64,000 bases of DNA from Marsupella aquatica (lineage: Eukaryota > Marchantiophyta). Under the pieces are notes generated by a model that was given only the letters and a program-made list of their open reading frames with translations, was not told the origin of the DNA and ran no database searches. The stretch spans positions 21,576,001 to 21,640,000 of the forward strand of contig OZ316893.1 in NCBI GenBank assembly GCA_973895155.1. Direction: 5' to 3'. Each line of letters opens with the position of its first letter. The stretch's first letter is position 1. This document shows positions 47,560-59,878 of the stretch, piece after piece. The position numbers and the translations under genes are program-made.

Positions 47560-47900
47560 TCTGGAATGTTCCAGTGGCATGTCATTGATGAAGAGCTTTG
47601 CTTCATCCGAATGTCCGCCCTGCCCAGGAAGATTCACCATGCACGTACAATGCACAATGTCTGGCTCGATCCCATAATCTTGCGACATAGCTAAAAAGAG
47701 TCTACGGCCGTCATCAACAAGGCCTCCATGATAACAGGCTGACAGCACTGCCACAACGAATAATTATCGGGCTTCACACCGTTTCTGGTCATTTTTCTAA
47801 AAAATCCAGGGCTTCATTCCCACATCCATGTTGTGCAAGTCCACAGATCATTACATTCCATGCACGAATTCCATCACGACAGAAGGGACAGCCACTAAGA
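47560..47900 (-). pseudogene. Pentatricopeptide repeat (PPR, PLS/E class) gene fragment
   Basis: Read on the minus strand, WNVMICGLAQHGCGNEALDFF, then GVKPDN, then VLSACYHGGLVDDGRRLF, MSQDYGIEPDIVHCTCMV and HSDEAKLFINDMPLE are consecutive PPR units in the order found in the last repeats of PLS-class proteins. These bind organellar RNA. The units are in two frames, with a break near 47755, and nothing of the rest of the gene is nearby. It is a relic of a duplicated or retroposed PPR gene. Confidence 0.8.
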
Positions 47901-48539
47901 GACCTCCTGTGGGGAGACCTTTTGCAAGCTCGCCAACGGTTTCTCGGTTCAAACCGGTTAGCAGATCACATTTGTGCCTGTTTCATGCTGACTTATCTAC
48001 GCCTGGGAGGTGGGCAAAGACTGAGCGTAGTCACTAGAACTGCAGCAAATCCCCGCGTTGCAAAAACTATGGAGACAGGAGCCAGCACTTAGATCGCTTA
48101 ATCAAAGGGTACTTTACCAGTGCGGGGTCATGTGCATGGAGTTGTGTTTGATAATTGCTAGATCACAATAACTACAAATATCCGGCTGGTTTGATTTCAA
48201 CCTGCGAAAGTAAACTATGAAAGAACCTTCAATCTATTCATGTAGACCCCTGAAAGTATCCTATGGAGCAAGTAAGCTGCTGCCGGTTGACGTAATGGAG
48301 CACTGTAAACTACAGAAGAGCCGTTCATTCACTCTTCTTCACCAAAGAGTAGTTTGTGTATACATGTGTTTGCACAAGTTGATCTGTTGTACATGGACTT
48401 TAAGCTAAGCCCAGTGTAGATGTTGTCCGGAAGTGATCATTTGACTCGTTAAGTACTTTTTGATCACGGGCTTAGGCAAACAATTGTAAAATCAGAATTT
48501 CTCTTCATGCTCTTGAACTCCAATTGACTTGTTTGAATT
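47901..48539. other. Intergenic stretch, no gene seen
   Basis: No homology or strong structure recognised. Confidence 0.4.
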
Positions 48540-48840
48540 TTAGAGTTGAATGGCTGGCAATGATCTGCAACTTGTCTTTGAGCCGGGTTGGCCAACAAAA
48601 GTACCCGAGCTACTCTTGGTCAACCATGAAATTACACTACCAGGGCCCTGATCTGAGCATACATCTCTACCCATTCCAGGCCCAAGTTCCTCTCCTGGTG
48701 ATGTGGGGTTACTCCTTTGGGTCGGCTGCTGGTACTCTGTGATCTGTGGGTTAACCGTTCTGGTTTCTGGATTTGTTTTCTTTGTTCCCGCGGGAATACA
48801 ATTGGCGTACAATCGGCTCCTCTGAGCTATAGAAAAACTT
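48540..48840 (-). repeat. 3' flank repeat of the membrane-protein units, copy A
   Basis: On the minus strand it can be read as EELGPGMGRDVCSDQGPG and WLTKSSSGTFVGQP. Related copies lie at 53800-54062 (plus) and 60640-60790 (plus), each downstream of a family member. Frames and stops differ among copies, so a functional protein is unlikely; it is a shared 3' flank or an old transposon fragment. Confidence 0.65.
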
Positions 48841-49062
48841 TATACCAACACAAGGGAACCATGATTAGTTGGTGTTTTCTTCCTAAATCCCACGTCCATA
48901 ATAAAAGCATCCCTCAATATTGTAAGCGCAAGGTTTTACTCACTAATCTAGTACCTCTGGACACAGGTTCTATCAAATCAAATGTGCCACGTCCCAAATC
49001 CTAAGTGAGTAGTAAACATATCTTGTAATCACAAGCTTTTATCCACAAATCTATTCCACCAT

Positions 49063-49140
49063 AATATCACATGTGGTATGTAGACCATGTTGTAGCAGAA
49101 GCCCCTGCTGGGAAATACCCTATTTAAAGACCTGAAAGTT
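49063..49140 (-). pseudogene. Remnant of a membrane-protein gene (last ~25 codons)
   Basis: Minus-strand sequence matches the end of the family genes (AGGTCTTTA.., CCAGCAGGGGCTTCTGCTAC, ACATGGTCTACATAC, CACATGTGAT), with indels that break the frame. With the 3'-flank repeat next to it at 48540-48840, it marks a third minus-strand unit of which the rest is gone. Confidence 0.75.
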
Positions 49141-49190
49141 TCAGCCACAATGAGCAACCCACAAATTGTGTAAATCCTGTCAGGAGAAGT

Positions 49191-49275
49191 CAGAGGTTAC
49201 CAGTGTGTAACCATTTCTACAGGGGCCTGCTATAGTCATAATCTGCTGCCCTGAAAAGTAGAGCCGGTAACCTCT
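49191..49275. repeat. Short inverted repeat next to the foldback element
   Basis: AGAGGTTACC at 49192-49201 and GGTAACCTCT at 49265-49274 are exact reverse complements, about 60 bases apart. Confidence 0.7.
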
Positions 49276-49287
49276 TTCCGGGCAGGA

Positions 49288-49454
49288 GTTACGTATGCTA
49301 GTGCAGGTCTGGGCTGGGGTTATAGACTATAACCTGCTCCCGGAATATTCAAAGAAGCTTTCCGGCTGCCGCCGGTCAGCTTCTTTTCATATTCCGGACG
49401 CAAGGTTACAGCCTAGTAACCCTGCGCCCAGACCTGCATTACCCTATACGTAAC
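49288..49454. mobile_element. Foldback element, about 75-bp arms
   Basis: GTTACGTATGCTAGTGCAGG...AAGAAGCTTTCCGGC (left arm, from 49288) pairs with the right arm ending ...CCTATACGTAAC at 49454, with a loop of a few bases around the CTGCCG centre. Mismatches are scattered and small. It could be a MITE or a precursor hairpin of a small RNA. No coding sequence. Confidence 0.75.
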
Positions 49455-49664
49455 CACTAGAAAGATCATCCTTATGTTGGCGAGATTGCATAAGTCCCCC
49501 GGGTTGAGGTCTCCATGTGGCTTTCTATGAGGCACTGGCTGTCTTTGAGGTTCTTATTTACAACCGAGGGAACAGATCTTGTTTCGAATTCCTGGCTGCT
49601 TGGTTGGCAGTTGTATCTTGCAAAGTTTTTATTTGTGTGCGAGTGTGCCTGCCTTCTGGTATGA

Positions 49665-49878
49665 TGCGCAAGCATCAAAGAACATTTTTTTTTGCCTCGA
49701 AAAAACCAATTGAATTCCATTCAAAAAGCCAGCATACAACATGGGGGGCCCAGAAAACCGGGACACCAACCCAAAAGGACCTAAGGTCAAAAGTGCCGTG
49801 GCCGGGAAGAACCGGGAAACCAGAGAAGGAGCTGAGCCTCAACAAAGAACATTGTTGCGCAAGCATCAAAGAACATTT
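49665..49878 (-). mobile_element. 5'-truncated LINE-like insertion with 23-bp target duplication
   Basis: The direct repeat TGCGCAAGCATCAAAGAACA(TTT) lies at 49665-49687 and 49856-49878. Between them are 168 bases beginning with a T run, then GCCTCGAAAAAACCAATTGA, i.e. on the minus strand the insert ends in GAGGC plus poly(A). Poly(A) end plus long target duplication plus 5' truncation is the mark of target-primed reverse transcription. A related tail is at 29690-29840. Confidence 0.85.
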
Positions 49879-50587
49879 GAGAAGTTTAAATTTGCAATTT
49901 CGATTGTGCTGCTTTAAACTACTATAATTTCCGCTCATGATCTTTTTCGTCCTGTCTGGGAGCGAAAGAGCATTGTTTATTGCACTGTCCTGCCGTCAAT
50001 TAGGAGGTTTGCATTGACAGCCCTGGGCACATTTAAAGTGGGACCTTGACATGTTGAACAGAGGGCAATCTCTCGAACAAATTGAGCTTGTGTTGTGAGT
50101 GACATTGGCTATTTCTGAATGCTGCGGCTTTTAATGAAATTCTAGCACTGGGAGGTTTATGGCCACAGAAGGAGCAAACGCTGTGCATCGTACATGATTC
50201 AGCCTAGAACTCCAAAAAGAGTAGTGATGGAAACCCCTGGTTAAATACGACCTTCATATTAGTCAGCGAGGGTTGATAGATCTATACCAGGTTCGTCGAG
50301 AACAATGAGGCGAAGTGGCTCGATTTGAAGGGCAATAGAGCTGCAAATAATTCACGGGATTTGGCCAAAGGCAGCAACGTACGAATCGTCCGAGCACATG
50401 ACACCTCTTCAGTTTGCTACTCTCATTTCCTTAATTTCCCACCCTACTGTCTTGTAATTTCACTTGTAGTTTCAGTACAGTAGCAAATTCATGGCCAGGG
50501 TGTGAGTCCTGATCAACTCAGTCTACACTGACAAATTGCGGTGCAGCGCAGCTTCGGAGAGTAGTTCCGAACTTGAGTAGGAAAGTC

Positions 50588-50800
50588 TCGGCAGTGGTGT
50601 GGTCCCGATCAACGCGCTCTACATCGACAAATTACGCAGCCCAGCTTTGTAGGGTAGGTGTGCAGTCGCTCAGCGATTCGAACAACACTACAACAGGTTT
50701 TCGGCAGTGGTGTGGGTCCCAATCAACGCGCAAAATTACGCAGCCCAGCTTCGTAGGGTAGGTGTGCAGTCGCTCAGCGATTTGAACAACAGGTTCTAGC
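50588..50800. repeat. Tandem duplication, about 104-113-bp unit
   Basis: TCGGCAGTGGTGTGG at 50588 and 50701, GCAGCCCAGCTT at 50636 and 50740, each followed by GGTAGGTGTGCAGTCGCTCA. A further partial copy lies in front (50505-50587) and a dispersed one at 55430-55550. Confidence 0.88.
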
Positions 50801-51060
50801 CCATCCTGGACCCTGATCGCCAAGACTTGTTGCAAGCAACTGGCCAGAGTTCGTACAGCTGAACTTTTTGAAACGTAATATGCCCTTAAAAATTGTACAT
50901 CGGGAAGTTGCAGTATTGTGCAGATTCTTGCATGTGACGCCATATCGGCGAAAAACTCTTCCCTTACCAAGTTGCACAGAAGTGGGGTCGTGGATTATGA
51001 AATCGCAGTTAAATTATTTTCTTCATCATCTGCGCAAAACGAAAAGGCAGAATCCAGCAG

Positions 51061-51069
51061 AATATATCC
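51061..51069 (+). promoter_or_regulatory. Candidate TATA box, copy 4
   Basis: AATATATCC followed by TTGGGCGTTGCACGGTCCTT matches the motif order in front of the other family members. The palindrome upstream is degraded here (TTATTTTCTTCATCATCTGC). It is about 830 bases upstream of ATG 51896. Confidence 0.4.
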
Positions 51070-51895
51070 TTGGGCGTTGCACGGTCCTTCCCATCGTCTC
51101 GCTTTGTTTACGCCAACCTTCACTTCCACCAAGAGGTCTGCATCTGTTAGAAAAGCGGAGCAGGAGCGGCGAGCGCTTTGAAACACTGATGCCAAGATGC
51201 GGAAGAGCAACTGATGTGTAAAGTCGGCTCTGTTCAATTCGGCTGCTGCGCTGAACAGATGCCCAGTCTTCTCAACCAAATAGCTGAGTGGAGGTACTGT
51301 TTGTCTGTCCGTCTTTGTTCAGTCTCTGTTCAATCGCTGCCTTTTGAAATGCGGGGTGGATCATGCAACTTTCTAGTTTCCGTGCGATGTTCTAGTGTAT
51401 GCTTCGATCTTCTCGGCTAAACGCAGTCCTTATGCGAGTTTGCCTCTTCATTCAGTTCTCGATGGGCATTGCGTTTGCAGGCAAGCGTTTGTCGTGAAGA
51501 AGGCCTTTGCTTTATAGCGTGCTCGAGATCTGAGGGGCTCACAAGGACAAACGCCAGTTGTGGTCAATTGTTGAGGGGGCTTAGTTATCTTGCGACTTAT
51601 CGGTTCATGTGAACGCTTCGAAGATCAACTTCCTGTCGACTAGACTGCCAGGAGCTTTCGTTGCACGGAGCACGCCGCACACATTTTAGCATTTAACATC
51701 GGTTGGAGCGATGACTTGACTTGCACCTGATCAAGGTTCCCGCTGGTCACCCTAGCTAGTCAACGTGAGCCAGGCTTCCGACCGCAACGTTGTCACGTTT
51801 GCTCTGGAAAGAAACTATGGCGAGCTTGCGAGAGATTAAGTAGTATCGCGAACTTCCAGTTGAATCAGCCTCAACACCGTCAACGTTGAGATTAG

Positions 51896-53377
51896 ATGGC
51901 TGCCTTTAGAGAAATGACGACTCTAATGATTATGTTGGTCTCAGGAGCGGCGGTAGGGACAGTAATGGATGTCGTCACGGATATGTCAGTGAGACAAACG
52001 ACAGTGTTCCATACGAATTGCACCGGACCCGCATCAGATTCCAGCTTCAATGTCACTGCAAACACCTTGAACTTCGTCGCTGGACCCAACACCAGAGGAA
52101 CTTTGCAGATCCTATATAGTTGCATCTTCACACTCTTAATATGCTCTTGGAATGTTCAACATCTAAACGTCCCTCCCCTGGATAGTAGCGCACGTGCTCT
52201 GTTTCTAAAGCCACTTTACATGATTGCCACGTTAACGGTACCTGAGTTGATAGTCGGGATAGCTTTGACGGAATGTGTGCAAGCCTGGAGGAGTGTGAGA
52301 TACATGAAACGCATGCTTCCGGAGTTGGTTGAGCATGGAGGTTGGACAATGACACACGCTTATTATGCTGGTATGTATGGATTTTTGGTGCGGAAAAGGG
52401 TAGCGCCAGAGCCAGAGCCAGGTACAAGTATGTTTCGAAGTTCTGTAATACGGCGAAGTGATCTATTGGTACTAAATACGGAGAGAATGGTGACGTACCT
52501 CAGATCTCTTCCCCCTCCAATTAATTTCGTCACGGAAACGGACATCCAATGCAGAGCAAAAGGAGACATTTTCCTGAAATGCACTGCAGCATTGCAAATA
52601 TCCTGGTTCATTGTCCAGATGTCTGCTCGCAAAGCCAGGCATCTACAGATTTCACAACTTGAAATTTGGGTTTTAGCGCATGCTATATGTACTTTAGTAA
52701 GCTACCTGTTGTGGATAAAGAAACCTCAAAATGTGAGTGTTCCAATCATCTTGGATGAGGGCCCTGGAACATTGCCCTCCTGTAATGACTGGATTGACGC
52801 TAGATGGGAATTGGACTGTTATGGTGGGACTGAAGATGACGAAGGATTTAAGCTTCCTCTAGGAATGGAGGCTCGCTTATTCGAAGTGGGCTTGAGCTTG
52901 GGAGGTGTTATTTTGGGAACCATTCATCTCTTAGCTTGGAATGTCCACTTCGCCAGTGACACTGATGAAACTTTTTGGAGGATATCTGCTATTGTAACAA
53001 TAGCACTTCCTCCACTGCTTTTGGCTTTCTCGACAGTTGGTAAGTTTGCAACCTTGTCAGTGAGAGGTGTTATTATTGGGGCCATGTATATCATATTTTG
53101 GGCCTCCTTCAGAGACGCTGATACAACTTTTTGGAGGATAGATCTAATTTTAGCAGCAGCGACTCCACTGTCTTGGGCTCTTATACTACTCATACTACTC
53201 AGTACTAAGTTTGCAACTACGTCGGTTTTGGGTAGGGTTGTGACAGTTACAGCTATTATGTTTTACTCAATTGGTAGGAAGATTCTTATGAGAGAAACTT
53301 ACAGGTGTTTATGGTATCTACCAGCAGGGGCTTTTACTACTGTCACATGGTCCACATACATTCCACATGTGATGTGA
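51896..53377 (+). CDS. Fungal-type multi-pass membrane protein, copy 4, intact (493 aa) with internal duplication
   Basis: One open frame from ATG 51896, aligned along its whole length with the 452-residue paralogue: FHTNCTGP, GPNTRGTLQI, CIFTLLICSW, QHLNVPP, QAWRSVRYMKRMLPEL, WTMTHAYYAGMYGF, LLVLNTERMV, a DIQCRAKGD segment, WIKKPQNVSVP, ILGTIHLLAW, YLPAGAFTTVTWSTY. It is about 40 residues longer because a membrane segment near the C-terminus is duplicated: FWRISAIVTIALPPLLLAFS is followed by GVIIGAMYIIFWASF and a second FWRIDLILAAATPLSWAL. That should add two membrane passes or change the topology. N-terminus is signal-like. No introns in the coding part. Function unknown. Confidence 0.85.
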   Translation: MAAFREMTTLMIMLVSGAAVGTVMDVVTDMSVRQTTVFHTNCTGPASDSSFNVTANTLNFVAGPNTRGTLQILYSCIFTLLICSWNVQHLNVPPLDSSARALFLKPLYMIATLTVPELIVGIALTECVQAWRSVRYMKRMLPELVEHGGWTMTHAYYAGMYGFLVRKRVAPEPEPGTSMFRSSVIRRSDLLVLNTERMVTYLRSLPPPINFVTETDIQCRAKGDIFLKCTAALQISWFIVQMSARKARHLQISQLEIWVLAHAICTLVSYLLWIKKPQNVSVPIILDEGPGTLPSCNDWIDARWELDCYGGTEDDEGFKLPLGMEARLFEVGLSLGGVILGTIHLLAWNVHFASDTDETFWRISAIVTIALPPLLLAFSTVGKFATLSVRGVIIGAMYIIFWASFRDADTTFWRIDLILAAATPLSWALILLILLSTKFATTSVLGRVVTVTAIMFYSIGRKILMRETYRCLWYLPAGAFTTVTWSTYIPHVM

Positions 53378-53799
53378 TAGAGGGACCATTTTGGGGGAAT
53401 CATAGATTTGTAGATAAGGTTGATCCAACTTTACGCAACCTTCCCCAAATGGTATTTAAAAACTTTTAGGGTTACAGAATCTAGACAAATCAGCAAAATA
53501 ATTTTCTGTAAAGCTAACTAAAGTTGTGAGGCTCCCCAAAAAGAAAGTAAAGTAGCTTGTCTTGTAGTTTTTTCCAACCTGCTCAAAAAGATTCTAATCT
53601 TAAGAAGAACGATTCATCATTACTTCTTAGAGTATGTTGGGATGAAGATTTTAAGAACCACCTGAAAACTAATTCCATTATGGACTTCAGATTTGGGAAG
53701 AAAACACCAACTAATCATGGTTACCTGGTGTTTGTGTAAAGTTTTACTCTAGTTTGGAGAAGCCGATAATACGCCAAATGTGTTCCCGCGATGAAATTA

Positions 53800-54062
53800 C
53801 TGTATTGGGAACAAAGAAAACAGATCTGAGGAGTCAGATGGGTTAACCAACAGATGACGCAGTCAGGGAGACAGTGCTACCAGCCGATCCAAAAGAGGAA
53901 CTTGGGCTTGGAATGGGTGCAGATATATGCTCAGATCAGGGCCCTGGTGGTATTATTTTATGGCTGACCAGGAGTACCTGCAGTGATTTGTTGGCCAACC
54001 CAACCCTGCTCAAAGACATGTTGCAGATTCATTGCCAGCCATTCAACTCTAAAATTCAATGA
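53800..54062 (+). repeat. 3' flank repeat of the membrane-protein units, copy B
   Basis: Readable as DPKEELGLGMGADICSDQGPG then LWLTRS; matches the reverse complement of 48540-48840 and, in part, 60640-60790. Located about 420 bases past the stop of copy 4. Confidence 0.65.
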
Positions 54063-54539
54063 AGCCAATGGGAGTTCAAGAGCATGAGGAGAAATTCTGA
54101 TTTTACAATTGCTTGCCTCAGTCCCCCATCAAAAAGTACTCACCTAGTCAAATAATCACTTCGGGCCCAACATCTATACTCACTGGGTTTAATTCAAAGT
54201 CCATGCAAAACAAATCAGATTCATGTAAGCATATGTATAAACAAACACTACTCTCAATCTGGCCAGAAGAAGAGTAAATGATGTCTTTGTATTTTCTAGT
54301 GCTCAGTAGAGCGTGTCAAAGTTCTCCCATAATCAAAGTGTTACGACTTTTATGTTTTGGACATATCACCCATAAGGGTACATATTTTGGTAGCCCATAG
54401 CGATTCTGTCCTGGCCGTAAGAACATTTTATGTCCTTAGCCATAACCACACGCCCTAGTGACAACACTCCCTAGTGACATCTTCCCAAATGAAGACAGGA
54501 ATATTTCACCCATTATTCGGGACTACCCAACCTAGAACA

Positions 54540-54810
54540 CAAGAGCTAGTTTGGGGATCCCACAAGTATTTCAATGCATTCAGTCAATTCGTTGGCTCTC
54601 CTAGAATCATGGAGGATGGGGAGCCAAAATTCTGCGAAGTGGAGCATGTAGAGGAGGATGAGAAGATAGAAAGTGTGAAGCAGAGATGATTTGGATACTA
54701 CTCTTCGGAGAGTTCTCTTTAACGATGGACTCTGGTGGCAGTGTAAGAAACTCGTCAAGCTGCTGAGAAATTTGCGAGTGGGCAACGCATCTGAGCAAAC
54801 ACTTAGCTTA
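54540..54810. repeat. Inverted partner of the dispersed repeat at 29300-29570
   Basis: The plus strand reads FVGSPRIMEDGEPKFCEV and an acidic tail before a stop near 54689. Homology with the 29-kb block runs through both the coding-like and the flanking part. Confidence 0.7.
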
Positions 54811-54829
54811 GACAGGCTCAGATGCTACA

Positions 54830-58290
<3,461 letters not shown>

Positions 58291-59159
58291 TAGAGGCACC
58301 TTTTGGGGGAATATCATATTTGTGGATATAAAAGCTTGTGATTATCAAGAACTATAATACAAGGTCCCTCTCTTGTATACAGTGGACATCTTTTGAATTT
58401 GCAGGGCCCAAAAAATAAACAATCTGACAAAGAATAGACAGTAAATTAATTACGTTTAGTGTGAAGGGAAACTCTCCAAGCAAGAAAAGTGGGCTATGCA
58501 CGAGAGTCCTTGAAATTTGGTACCATCCATGCATATAAAGTGTTACTCTGGGCCGACTCTACCATTTTCTACCACTATAAATCCCCTATCCATAATAAAA
58601 AGTGTGAATCAATTTTGACCTTTCATCTGAAAACATTGTTTTTTAACACCGCCAGATATATCCATCACCCCAATTACAATAAATATCTATCCAACATGCC
58701 CTTTAGCCTGCTCGCACCTGCCCAAGATGAAAAACTTAATTAAGAAATATTTAAAATTGATATAAATAAAATGTTTATTTCTCTAAAAATTTAGTGCTAA
58801 AAAACTGTTTTTTCCTGTAACTTGATTGTCGTTGGACTCTATGATGGGGTGGCTGCTATCTTGTGTCTCAAATTCCTATATGCAATGGATAGGTTAATAT
58901 TGAACATGTATCAATAGTAAAGCTTATAATTTCTTGTCTTGCCTTGACATCTTTTTTCACCTTGACATATTATTCTAATCTTCACATTTTTAACTCTCCT
59001 CAACATCTTTTCCTTGCCTTGCCATCTTTTCTCACATTGACATCTTTATCTTACCACAACATTGTATTCTTACTCTCGACATTTTTCTCTCACCCTTGAC
59101 ATTTTTTCTCTCCTCAACATTTTTTGTCACCTTGATATCTTTTTTCAGGTTGACATTGT
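58291..59159. other. Intergenic stretch after copy 5
   Basis: 3' flank of copy 5, then AT-rich sequence with CTTGACAT-type phrases (58930-59160) that resemble the Helitron's ACATCTTT repeats. No gene. Confidence 0.45.
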
Positions 59160-59450
59160 TTCCTGACAATCTTTCACGACTTTTCTATTTTGTCCAGAGA
59201 CTCTCAAAGGCTTTGATTTCCATAAACTTAACTTCTGAATGATGCAGTGGCCCATCTTGCCGCACCAGTGCCTTAAATCCACTTCCTAGGCCCTCAGCAA
59301 GTAGATCCGGCTCCAAAGCTTTGAGCATCGAGACAGATAATGGAAGAAAATTCCCAGAACCGAGTGCGTTTGTGAAAACTCCATAGAACAGCAAGTAATG
59401 CCCCCAAAACGATTATTTTTAGATTGCAGTGTCCGTGAGGATTCTGAGTA
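59160..59450 (-). repeat. Dispersed repeat copy 2: gene fragment of unknown identity
   Basis: Close match to 24650-24930. Minus-strand frame reads FYGVFTNALGSGNFLPLSVS, then EPDLLAEGLGSGFKALVRQD, in one frame here, so this copy is nearer the ancestral sequence than the 24-kb one. Confidence 0.7.
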
Positions 59451-59646
59451 GGGTATCAACAATTTCACCTGTGAACTGTAGAAAAATGTCCGTAACAACA
59501 AAGAACGTAACACGGTAAAAATTTACTGCATGAATGTGCCATCAAATTTCCAAGATTGATGGATGAGATCAGATGATTATTGGTGAGGGTGTGCAGGTAC
59601 TTTCAGTTCAATTGTTAAATATTCTTTGTGAGTTTTGATGGCATTT

Positions 59647-59878
59647 TTTACGGACTCCCATTAGAGGTCCTTTCCAAAATTCCTGGCTTCACTGCGCACC
59701 ACCTCATCATGGCACACCGCAAACCGGAAGAAACTTCTTTTTGGATAAAATTAATTTCTACATTCGTGTTTGTGACAACTTTGCTGTAAAAACTGGGACG
59801 CCATGCCGTAAAAAAGAATGTGGTGGCGCGCTGTGAAGCCAGGAATTTTGGAAAGTACCTCTAATGGGGGTCCGTAAA
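59647..59878. mobile_element. MITE, 232 bp, about 65-bp terminal inverted repeats
   Basis: TTTACGGACTCCCATTAGAG (59647 on) and the reverse complement of the right end, TTTACGGACCCCCATTAGAG, match for about 65 bases (through CCAAAATTCCTGGCTTCAC). The centre is AT-rich and non-coding. Ends match no superfamily I can name; flanks are A/T-rich, so the target duplication is unclear. Confidence 0.88.

Larger units (their letters stand above)
50130..51895 (+). repeat. Duplicated 5' flank of membrane-protein copy 4
   Basis: Matches 54830-57106 in direct orientation (for example GTCAGCGAGGGTTGATA, TCGAGAACAATGA, GAGCTGCAAATAATTCACGG) and, more weakly, the reverse complement of the minus-strand flanks. 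A TTTGCAGGCAAGCG phrase (near 51475) recurs in all flanks and may be an intron acceptor in the leader. Confidence 0.75.
53378..54829. other. 3' flank of copy 4 and spacer
   Basis: Contains the 3'-flank repeat (53800-54062) and the inverted partner of the 29-kb gene-fragment repeat (54540-54810). No gene seen. Confidence 0.5.
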
